Source: Nitrososphaerota archaeon (GTDB taxonomy: Archaea > Thermoproteota > Nitrososphaeria > Nitrososphaerales > UBA57). From it: a DNA stretch of 5,732 nt. This document shows, in pieces, positions 1-4,754 of the stretch. A program made the translations under genes and the position numbers. The stretch is taken from assembly GCA_022572285.1 (NCBI GenBank), contig JACZWF010000103.1, positions 1 through 5,732 on the forward strand, in the 5' to 3' direction. Positions within the stretch are counted from its first letter, which is position 1. Every line of letters starts with the position of its first letter. The notes under the pieces were generated by a model. The model was not told where the DNA came from and did no database searches. It saw only the letters and a program-made list of their open reading frames with translations.

Positions 1-156
1 CTGGTCCAGTTTGCCCCGGCACGCCTCGCAATGAGTCGTGCCCTGCGGGTTGAGGGCGCCGCAGACGTGGCAATGGACACGGTGGCCCGCCGCTATCGCC
101 TTTCCCGCCACCACCGATCCAACCCCCTTGCCGGCTGCTGCGGCGAGTTCTCCGGC
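1..156 (-). CDS. Partial zinc-ribbon protein in GC-rich left flank
   Basis: The minus strand is open from a TAG at 168-166 down to position 1, where it runs off the window. Read from 156, it gives 52 codons. The first half is rich in Ala, Gly and Val. The second half holds four cysteines arranged C-x2-C-x10-C-x2-C (residues 29, 32, 43 and 46 of this fragment), with Gly after the second pair member and CRGKL at the end, the usual look of a zinc ribbon that binds one structural zinc. Of the 52 codons, 39 end in G or C, richer than the genes to the right. There is no ATG; GTG codons at 109-114 are the only obvious starts, so the true N-terminus has probably been lost at the breakpoint. The + strand reading of the same DNA is Trp/Pro-rich and looks like a shadow. 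The function is unknown, and coding on this strand is probable rather than certain. Confidence 0.45.
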
Positions 157-175
157 TATAACGGTCTATACACGC
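145..175. other. Left compositional breakpoint
   Basis: A GC-rich sequence with a plausible minus-strand zinc-ribbon reading gives way here to more balanced sequence in which only the + strand makes protein sense. The minus-strand frame meets TAG at 166-168, and the convincing + strand protein begins near 158-164 without a start codon. No inverted repeats, target-site duplication, tRNA end or att-like core is visible. The exact base of the junction cannot be fixed by eye. Confidence 0.5.
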
Positions 176-337
176 GAAGGAACCCCCCACGAGCTCACAT
201 TCGAGATGAAAAGGGAAATTCGAGAATGGGCCCAGAATGGGGAGATTGGACCACTAATGAGCCTAGCGGACATCTGGGCCAATGATTTGGTGCGTAACCT
301 AGAAAGCCGGGAGTACACAAACGGTGGTGGAGGGTAG
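158..337 (+). CDS. 5'-truncated hypothetical protein (C-terminal part)
   Basis: About 59 residues ending at TAG 335-337 read as an ordinary soluble protein tail. They include a charged helical stretch (TFEMKREIREWAQNG), then SLADIWANDLVRNL, and a Gly-rich end of four glycines. The frame stays open upstream to an ATG at 38, but those upstream residues are Trp-, Pro- and Ala-rich and lie opposite the zinc-ribbon reading on the other strand. They are therefore probably foreign sequence fused at the breakpoint. An internal ATG at 206 could start a shorter product, but it has no clear ribosome binding site, so I read the gene as missing its 5' end. I do not recognise the family. It is the first member of the + strand gene chain, 39 bases before the next well-supported start. 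Confidence 0.5.
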   Translation: MTVYTREGTPHELTFEMKREIREWAQNGEIGPLMSLADIWANDLVRNLESREYTNGGGG

Positions 338-344
338 TTCGGGT

Positions 345-380
345 ATGATTGAAGACCGAAAGAGAGGGCGACGGTCATGA
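345..380 (+). CDS. Possible 11-residue basic leader ORF
   Basis: ATG at 345 opens an 11-codon frame, MIEDRKRGRRS, closing with TGA at 378-380. Its stop overlaps the ATG of the next gene (377) in the same ATGA manner as other junctions in this operon. A GGAGGG stretch at 329-334 lies ten bases before the start, a slightly long but workable spacing. Six of the eleven residues (counting K and R together with E and D as charged, eight) are charged, mostly Arg/Lys. It fills nearly all of the only gap between genes in the block. It may be a coupling leader or coincidence; a frame this short cannot be proved from one sequence. Confidence 0.25.
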   Translation: MIEDRKRGRRS

Positions 381-571
381 AGGTGAGATTAATCGGTTGG
401 ATACCCCGACGAGTAGTATTGTGGTGCTTAGTGCGGGCGATGGCCGAATATGAGGTCGAATACCAGCGAGACAGCCTAGGACGAGTCGCGTACTGGCGGG
501 TGTTCGATTATGCGGTATGGAAGACATTCGGGAAAGAAACTAGTTTTGATGAGTGGAGTAATTCAAAATGA
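377..571 (+). CDS. Small hypothetical protein, basic amphipathic N-terminus
   Basis: This 64-residue protein starts at an ATG preceded by AGAGAGGG at 361-368, eight bases upstream. Residues 1-22 combine Trp, Leu, Val and Ile with several arginines (WIPRRVVLWCLVRAM). This could be an amphipathic or weakly membrane-associated helix, but it is too charged for a standard transmembrane segment. Residues 24-50 are rich in Tyr, Trp, Phe and acidic residues, consistent with a small folded domain. There is one cysteine and no metal motif. The TGA overlaps the next ATG by four bases, so translation is probably coupled. I do not recognise the family. Size, position and composition are typical of small accessory phage proteins, and no function is proposed. 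Confidence 0.7.
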   Translation: MKVRLIGWIPRRVVLWCLVRAMAEYEVEYQRDSLGRVAYWRVFDYAVWKTFGKETSFDEWSNSK

Positions 572-825
572 AAATCGTAGAAGTAACTTGGGTAGATTCA
601 AATATATTTCGTGGATGGTCCACTTTCGAGAAGACTTCGAAGTACCTAGTACGCCAGAGTTTACAGTGTAAAACGGTTGGCTACCTATATAGTGATACCG
701 AAGAAGAAGTATCACTCATTATGAGCTTGGCCTGGGAATACAAAGATGATGAGGAAGCAAAGAGTAATGCAGAGATGCTGACAATTCCTCGTGTAGCTAT
801 TGTTAGCATACAGGAGTTAGAATGA
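568..825 (+). CDS. Small hypothetical protein, phage-type
   Basis: This 85-residue protein starts with the ATG that overlaps the previous stop, with a weak GTGGAG sequence about ten bases upstream. It opens with a short beta-like stretch (MKIVEVTWVDS). Further on come a C-x-T-V-G-Y-L-Y-S-D-T pattern (residues about 34-44), a hydrophobic segment, an acidic helix and a terminal TIPRVAIVSIQELE. The order short strand, 'TVGYL.sD', 'IPR.AI..I.EL' is one I associate from memory with small phage proteins of unknown function; this was not checked against a database. Its AGGAG at 812-816 serves the next gene, and its TGA overlaps that gene's ATG. No enzymatic motif or membrane segment is seen. It sits directly before the sugar-related genes, but nothing in it suggests a sugar role. 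Confidence 0.75.
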   Translation: MKIVEVTWVDSNIFRGWSTFEKTSKYLVRQSLQCKTVGYLYSDTEEEVSLIMSLAWEYKDDEEAKSNAEMLTIPRVAIVSIQELE

Positions 826-1541
826 TTGGATCGTGGATAACGATGGCCGATCCTACAGTCTCGGAAATCACGGCAAAACACGACTGGGACTTCCTGGTTG
901 TGGATATGCAGCACAGTACTATGTCAGATGCGGACATGGAGAATCATCTTCGTAATATTCAGGCCGCGGAGGGTATTCTGGCTTATGTGCGAATCCAGGA
1001 AAATACCTCTGCTAATATTGGACGGGCTCTAGATGCTGGTGCGGACGGGCTTATAGTCCCCAACGTGAATAGTGTTAGCGATGCTTGGAAAGCTGTAGAA
1101 GCTTCTGTATACGGAAAAGGCCGTGGAATGGGCCTTTGGCGCTCAAATACATGGGGAGCCCATCTTCGGACCCATCCGCCTCGACTGATCGTACAGATTG
1201 AAGATAAGGACGCTGCAGCGAATATTGAGTCCATTATGGCAGTAACGGGAGTCGACGGGTTCTTGATCGGTATGTACGATCTCTCTGCCTCAATCGGAAA
1301 GCCCGGTGATTTTGAGGATGAGTTGTTCAGATACTACTTACAGCGCATTGACGAGTATGCTGCGACTAGCGACAAGTTGAGTGGAATCCACATTCCTCTA
1401 CCCGCTGACTATGATAAGGCTGCATCTTTCGAAGCTGCCGGCTACTTCATTGTTTTTGGTCTGGATACTTCTTTCTTGTGGCAAGGAATGGAACACTTCC
1501 TGGGGAGGTTGCATGAACGCCGCGATAATAACAGCGCGTAA
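822..1541 (+). CDS. HpcH/HpaI-family class II aldolase
   Basis: This 239-residue TIM-barrel aldolase belongs to the family that reversibly joins pyruvate or a related 2-oxoacid to an aldehyde, using a divalent metal. The sites known from E. coli HpaI all have counterparts: Asp28 and His31 in VVDMQHS (catalytic dyad region), Arg57 (substrate carboxylate/oxyanion), Glu127 in QIED and Asp153 in GMYDLSASIG (metal ligands). The family signatures GADGLIVPNV (residues 73-82), the GKGRGMG turn and GVDGFLIG are also present. The protein is slightly short: it starts directly at the G-S-W that follows about 15 residues of N-terminal helix in longer relatives. Gln30 replaces the Glu of the HpaI DxEH motif. 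The ATG overlaps the previous stop and has AGGAG at 812-816. The next gene, a CMP-sugar-acid synthetase, starts inside its 3' end, so I infer that the product is a 2-keto acid sugar. The actual aldehyde cannot be read from sequence, and a catabolic aldolase is the main alternative. Confidence 0.9.
   Translation: MIGSWITMADPTVSEITAKHDWDFLVVDMQHSTMSDADMENHLRNIQAAEGILAYVRIQENTSANIGRALDAGADGLIVPNVNSVSDAWKAVEASVYGKGRGMGLWRSNTWGAHLRTHPPRLIVQIEDKDAAANIESIMAVTGVDGFLIGMYDLSASIGKPGDFEDELFRYYLQRIDEYAATSDKLSGIHIPLPADYDKAASFEAAGYFIVFGLDTSFLWQGMEHFLGRLHERRDNNSA
1502..1509 (+). promoter_or_regulatory. Ribosome binding site deciding the cytidylyltransferase start
   Basis: GGGGAGGT lies three to four bases before the ATG at 1513, inside the end of the aldolase gene. 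It selects 1513 over the in-frame ATG at 1381, which would add 44 residues that merely overlap conserved aldolase sequence. Confidence 0.75.
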
Positions 1542-2208
1542 AGGACCGAAGGATAAGAATCTGTGGGAAGTGAATGGCAAGCCGCTCGTGGAGTATGCGA
1601 TCCGAGCTGCGTGGTTATCGACGCATATCCAAGAAGTGTTTGTAACTACGGATTCTCCTGGCGTAAGGAACGTTGCGCATGAAACAGGATGCCAAATCAT
1701 TAATCGCCCTGTCCATTTGTCCGGGAGCTTCACAAACCACGGAGATGTCATAAAACATGCGGTAAGCGAGATTTCGGAGGAATTTGAGAATATAGTGGTT
1801 CTACTGGGAAACACAGTAATGATTGACGCTGACGACATTAATACGGCTTTGCTCATGTTAGACGAGCGGCCGGGGATTGATTCGGTGATGACTGTGGTTG
1901 ACATGGCTGATAACCACCCAATACGAATGCAGAGTTTAAGTAACGATGGGTATTTATACAATCGTTACGCCAAAGAACATGAAAGTACCAATAGACAGGA
2001 CTACGCTGCTATATATCAGTTTGACGGGGGATTGTGGGCTTTTCGACGAGAACTGGTAAATACGCACAGTACGGTGATTCAGCCGTGGTGGTGGATGGGA
2101 GACAAGTGCATACCGCTTATTCGGCCTTGGACGCCGATACGAGACGTACACGACGAACTGGAGCTCGAGTTCTCGGAATGGTGGGTCCGGAGGGGCTATG
2201 GGAGTTAA
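1513..2208 (+). CDS. CMP-sugar-acid cytidylyltransferase (NeuA/PseF-like)
   Basis: This 231-residue nucleotidyltransferase has the fold of CMP-sialate, CMP-pseudaminate and CMP-KDO synthetases, which move CMP from CTP to the anomeric hydroxyl of a 2-keto sugar acid. In order it shows MNAAIITARKGPKDKNL (residues 1-17, CTP-binding loop), GKPLVEYAIRAA (22-33), EVFVTTDS (41-48), RPVHLSG (65-71), a helix beginning HGDVIKHA, VVLLGNT in place of the usual L-x-P-T-S-P, SVMTVVDMADNHP, and YQFDGGLWAFRREL, the usual position of the N-G-A-x-Y strand. Two departures are clear: the loop is about three residues shorter than ARxGSKGIPxKN, and the PTSP element is replaced. The substrate may therefore be unusual or activity reduced. 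It overlaps the aldolase by 29 bases, strongly suggesting coupled expression and a shared pathway. No NeuB-type synthase is in the window. The class is secure; the sugar is unknown. Confidence 0.87.
   Translation: MNAAIITARKGPKDKNLWEVNGKPLVEYAIRAAWLSTHIQEVFVTTDSPGVRNVAHETGCQIINRPVHLSGSFTNHGDVIKHAVSEISEEFENIVVLLGNTVMIDADDINTALLMLDERPGIDSVMTVVDMADNHPIRMQSLSNDGYLYNRYAKEHESTNRQDYAAIYQFDGGLWAFRRELVNTHSTVIQPWWWMGDKCIPLIRPWTPIRDVHDELELEFSEWWVRRGYGS
2189..2195 (+). promoter_or_regulatory. Ribosome binding site for the 94-residue protein
   Basis: GGAGGGG ends two bases before the ATG at 2198, with the GGAGG core four bases away. It favours 2198 over the in-frame ATG at 2219, which has no comparable sequence in front of it. 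Confidence 0.65.
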
Positions 2209-2482
2209 GCAGTTAGGCATGAGTTCAACAGAGCATCTGCAAATAGCATTTGTGGTTGACCATAAAGATGCAGGTGTCACTACTATGTCTGCGCGATGGA
2301 CGAAAAATGGACACGAAGTAGGGGTCTGGGTTCGGTATGGCCAGGAAAATAGTCATCGAGAAGCTTTTAGTATGTTATCTCAGGGAATGTGGGAAGCCCT
2401 GCAAGATCCGGAGGCATACAACTGTGAGCAAGAGGAAAGAGGAGAAATGACGGTTCCTGCTTATTGGGATGGATTGTTGTGA
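2198..2482 (+). CDS. Small hypothetical protein within the glycan gene block
   Basis: This 94-residue protein is read from the ATG with the strong GGAGGGG site. It overlaps the cytidylyltransferase gene by 11 bases and the following GTG by four. Residues 14-45 read as beta-strand-like segments (LQIAFVVDH, TTMSARWTKNG, EVGVWVRYG). They are followed by a helical part (REAFSMLSQGMWEALQDPEAY), an acidic stretch with EQEERGE, and a Trp/Leu tail. There is one cysteine, no metal site, no signal peptide and no membrane segment. I do not recognise the family, and nothing ties it to sugar chemistry except its place between the CMP-sugar gene and the methyltransferase. Interruption of enzyme genes by small proteins of this sort is typical of phage genomes. 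Confidence 0.7.
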   Translation: MGVKQLGMSSTEHLQIAFVVDHKDAGVTTMSARWTKNGHEVGVWVRYGQENSHREAFSMLSQGMWEALQDPEAYNCEQEERGEMTVPAYWDGLL

Positions 2483-3234
2483 AACGACTAGAAAACTGTC
2501 CTGGATGTCGAGAACCGACGGATAGAGAACTAATGCAGGTGATTATCTCCAATCACCATACTATCCAGGTTGGAAATACTCCGGTTATGATGTTTAGCCA
2601 GGAAATCGTAGGAAGATGCACGATTTGTGATTTGCGGTTCATCGCGGGCCGTTTACCTCCGGAGGACTTAATAGTTTACTATAAGGATGGAGACTATACG
2701 AGTCGCCCCGGACGACCTCTTGATTTGGAGGCCCGAGCTAAGAAGAGTGGTTTGTTTACGCGATCGGTCCTGCAGACTCTAAAAAGCTCAGATATCAGTC
2801 CCGTGCGACATTTGGACTTCGGCTGTGTTCAGGGAAATCTAATGTTAGCTGTGGATTGGATGACCGTAGGGGTGGAAATTGAACCCAACTACCTAAAGTG
2901 GGCTATAGAGCATAATTTGGAAGTCTATGACGGCTTAGATAAAGTACCGGGGTTTTTCGACCTTATTACGCTGATTGAGGTTTTAGAGCATTTAGACCAG
3001 CCTTTGGACTCTCTCATCGCTCTGAATGCTAAATTGACCATCGGAGGGCATATTATGATCTCCGTCCCGGATTTACTCAAGGGTCATCCCAGTCCGCTGT
3101 CTAATCGGCACTTATCTGCGTTCACCCCCACAGCTCTAGAGAATATCATGAAGAAGGCGGGGTTCGAGAAGGAACTTATATATCATGTAGATTTGGGTAT
3201 GCCTACCCTATTTTACGTCGGAGTAAAGAAATGA
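2479..3234 (+). CDS. SAM-dependent methyltransferase with N-terminal zinc finger
   Basis: This class I methyltransferase of 251 residues is read from GTG 2479, which overlaps the previous stop as GTGA. A TTG at 2464 would add five residues. Residues 7-50 carry C-P-G-C and C-T-I-C pairs about 37 residues apart, followed by L-R-F and a Tyr-Tyr/D-Y segment, the layout of a zinc-binding front end found in many sugar methyltransferases. The SAM-binding loop is HLDFGCVQGN (111-120), a variant of L-D-x-G-C-G-x-G. Acidic Glu133/Glu135 end strand 2, IEVLEHLDQP (166-175) is the motif IV/post-motif region, ISVPD follows, and NRHLSAFTPTALENIMKKAGF is the classic C-terminal H-x3-F-[ST]-x2-x-L pattern of the Methyltransf_23-like group. 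Relatives methylate sugars, small molecules or lipids. Given the context, O- or N-methylation of a nucleotide sugar or finished glycan is likely. DNA methylation is unlikely because no DPPY-type motif is present. Confidence 0.85.
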   Translation: MKRLENCPGCREPTDRELMQVIISNHHTIQVGNTPVMMFSQEIVGRCTICDLRFIAGRLPPEDLIVYYKDGDYTSRPGRPLDLEARAKKSGLFTRSVLQTLKSSDISPVRHLDFGCVQGNLMLAVDWMTVGVEIEPNYLKWAIEHNLEVYDGLDKVPGFFDLITLIEVLEHLDQPLDSLIALNAKLTIGGHIMISVPDLLKGHPSPLSNRHLSAFTPTALENIMKKAGFEKELIYHVDLGMPTLFYVGVKK

Positions 3235-3803
3235 TAGGAATCGTGTCGTTACAAGATGATGTAAAGACTTGGGCGGAGCCTCTGATTGCGGACATTGAAA
3301 GAGAGGAGCCCGACATGGAATATCGGCTGGCGACAGCAAAGCCAGGTGAAGGTAGTTATGCTGCGTCCATAAATGAGTTAGGACGCTGGTGGTATAAATA
3401 TACCGATGATAAGTGGTTTATCCCCATGAATGCCGATGTGAGCCTCCATGGGCCCATTCAGGCCTACCTGGACCGCATGCCGGTCAATAAGCTCTATGGG
3501 ATGACAATCAACACCCGAGGAGATCTACAATGGATCGACGGGTGGATTTACGTCATTTCTAGGGAAGTCTGGGAACAAGTGGGACAATTTGATGAGAACT
3601 TCAAGATTGCATGCTTTGAAGACGCTGACTACAGTTGGCGGGCAAATGAGACTGGATATCCCCTAGCGAAGGTCAACTTCCCATTCCACCACCACCAAGC
3701 GTCTCCCCGCATGCGCGTGAAGAACTTCTGGAAGATCCGGAAAGAAAATCAAGCCTATCTAGTCGAAAAGTATGGATTGGGCGAAGAATGGAGTTATCGA
3801 TGA
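3231..3803 (+). CDS. Short GT2-like glycosyltransferase
   Basis: This 190-residue GT-A fold glycosyltransferase opens with a beta strand (IGIVSLQDD). It then shows YAASINELGRWW (43-54, the usual 'a.a.N.g' helix) and WFIPMNADVSL (62-72), whose N-A-D occupies the DxD metal/nucleotide position. DGWIYVISREVWEQVGQFDE (103-122) matches the G-x-x-x-x-x-R-x-x-x-x-x-x-G-x-F-D signature of rhamnosyltransferase-like GT2 enzymes. FEDADYSWRA (129-138) carries the catalytic-base E-D motif, followed by HHH at 153-155. It is 60-100 residues shorter than most bacterial GT2 enzymes and lacks C-terminal membrane helices, so it is probably a soluble minimal domain. GGAG at 3220-3223 and an ATGA overlap link it to the methyltransferase; the nucleotidyltransferase follows with another ATGA overlap. 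It likely transfers an NDP-sugar, possibly the one made by the next gene, to an unknown acceptor. An inverting mechanism is expected from the family. Confidence 0.85.
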   Translation: MIGIVSLQDDVKTWAEPLIADIEREEPDMEYRLATAKPGEGSYAASINELGRWWYKYTDDKWFIPMNADVSLHGPIQAYLDRMPVNKLYGMTINTRGDLQWIDGWIYVISREVWEQVGQFDENFKIACFEDADYSWRANETGYPLAKVNFPFHHHQASPRMRVKNFWKIRKENQAYLVEKYGLGEEWSYR

Positions 3804-4453
3804 AAATAGGAATCTTACCTGTTGGAGGCGAATCAGCGCGGTGGAGTGGATTTCCTAAGGAGTTGCTGCCCTTAGGCAATGCTTGGACCTTACTAGATAG
3901 AGCACTCCTAACACAGACTCGCGCATTAGTCGACCATGTGTTTCTTGTAAGTAGTCCAGCTAAATATGATCTGCACTATTGGTGGGTAAAGGACTATATG
4001 AAGTGGCCGAATGTAGACGTCCTGCTTGCCGATAGTGTAATGGATGCAATTCTTATCGTTCTTAAGAGACAACCCGCGGATGAGTATATTTTTGGATTTC
4101 CCGATGTGTACGCAGATAATCCTCTATATCCCGAAGAACTTACTGATCCCTTAGAAATGGGGTTATTTAGGACAGAAGAGTCGGAGAAGATGGGAATGAT
4201 GCGGGGAGATCTTGATACTGCGCATGTAGTAGACAAACAACCAGTCCCTCCTGGTAAAGCGTATGGAGCTTTCATGTTTGATAGGAAAGTCGCACAGTTT
4301 TGGTTGGGGCATGAGTTTGAGGATCACACGGATATGCTTAATCAGGCATTGGCTACATTCGACTGGGGGTCGTGGCCAATAGAAACTTATGTTGATGTAG
4401 CTTCTTTTAATGATTACCTGAGGCTACTTGGAGGAACATATGCAAAAAAGTAA
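3800..4453 (+). CDS. Sugar-1-phosphate nucleotidyltransferase (RmlA/GalU-like)
   Basis: This 217-residue protein is of the NTP_transferase family, which makes NDP-sugars from NTP and a sugar-1-phosphate with Mg2+. It begins ILPVGGESARWSGFPKELLP (5-24), a close match to the G-G-x-G-x-R-x(n)-P-K nucleotide-binding loop with Arg14 and Lys20 retained. FGFPDVYAD (98-106) supplies the metal-binding Asp102. HVVDKQPVPPG followed by AYGAFMF matches the 'eKP...a..G.Y.f' sugar-binding segment, and YVDVASFNDYLRLL matches the C-terminal 'D.GT.edYl' element. The start at 3800 has GGAG at 3790-3793 and an ATGA overlap; a longer start at 3788 adds only four residues. It is shorter than RmlA or GalU (about 290), keeping the catalytic core only. 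It belongs to a different class from the CMP enzyme upstream, so the block can activate two kinds of sugar. The sugar and nucleotide are not readable. Confidence 0.86.
   Translation: MKIGILPVGGESARWSGFPKELLPLGNAWTLLDRALLTQTRALVDHVFLVSSPAKYDLHYWWVKDYMKWPNVDVLLADSVMDAILIVLKRQPADEYIFGFPDVYADNPLYPEELTDPLEMGLFRTEESEKMGMMRGDLDTAHVVDKQPVPPGKAYGAFMFDRKVAQFWLGHEFEDHTDMLNQALATFDWGSWPIETYVDVASFNDYLRLLGGTYAKK
4430..4435 (+). promoter_or_regulatory. Ribosome binding site for the zinc-finger protein
   Basis: GGAGGA sits four bases before ATG 4440, inside the end of the nucleotidyltransferase gene. It selects that ATG over the in-frame TTG at 4428, which would place this site within the coding sequence. 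Confidence 0.75.
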
Positions 4454-4754
4454 AGCGCCTTTTGCAGCGCCGGCAGGGAGAAAGTGGTGCTCGATGCACA
4501 ATACAGGTAGAGGATCCTATTTGCCTACGAGTCAGTTTCCCGAGAACTATAGTTACTGCCGAGACTGTAAGCGGGCATACCAAAGAGAGTGGGATAGGAA
4601 TAAACGGGTAAGGCCCGATGTTATTGTTGTTCCTGCTGCTCGCCTATCGACAAATGCCAAGAAGATCTTTGTCACCCTGCCTAACACGGAGAAAGCACGC
4701 AATGCCCTTAGAACCCTCTTCAGCTACTGGCCCGACACCGAGCTCGACTGGTAG
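4440..4754 (+). CDS. Small phage-type zinc-finger protein
   Basis: This is a 104-residue basic protein. Residues 16-51 form a probable zinc site: W-C17-x2-H20, then G-S-Y-L-P and F-P, then C40-R-D-C43 followed by K-R-A-Y-Q-R-E-W. The pattern 'KWC..H....YLP...F......C..C...Y...W' is, from memory, common in small phage proteins and as the front end of some phage HNH nucleases and DNA-binding proteins. Here no H-N-H motif follows. The C-terminal half (about 54-104) is RPDVIVVPAARLS, then TLPNTEKARNALRTLFSYW and an acidic end, with no catalytic pattern I can name. It overlaps the nucleotidyltransferase by 14 bases, and the next gene starts 53 bases before its stop. A nucleic-acid-binding or regulatory role is plausible; a direct role in glycan synthesis is not indicated. 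Confidence 0.8.
   Translation: MQKSKAPFAAPAGRKWCSMHNTGRGSYLPTSQFPENYSYCRDCKRAYQREWDRNKRVRPDVIVVPAARLSTNAKKIFVTLPNTEKARNALRTLFSYWPDTELDW

Noticed and set aside
31..285. 84-residue + strand ORF at the left end
   Set aside because: It crosses the left breakpoint and overlaps a better reading in another frame. It is Arg/His-rich with no domain pattern.
344..349. TATGAT as a possible -10 promoter element before the 64-residue gene
   Set aside because: No TTGACA-like element is seen at the right distance upstream, and the hexamer overlaps a possible start codon. A single hexamer is weak evidence.
1381..1512. Longer start for the cytidylyltransferase, adding 44 residues
   Set aside because: The added residues lie out of frame over aldolase coding sequence and do not resemble the family. 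The ATG at 1513 has GGGGAGGT in front and begins directly with the CTP-binding strand.
1398..1961. 187-residue minus-strand ORF
   Set aside because: It lies opposite the aldolase end and the cytidylyltransferase, both with clear motifs. Its translation is Ser/Thr-rich without any recognisable pattern.
4618..4701. Longer start for the GT42-like protein with a Leu-rich, signal-like N-terminus
   Set aside because: The Leu run is an out-of-frame reading of the zinc-finger gene's Ile/Val stretch. It is followed by Arg-rich sequence with no cleavage site, and ATG 4702 has a GGAG.
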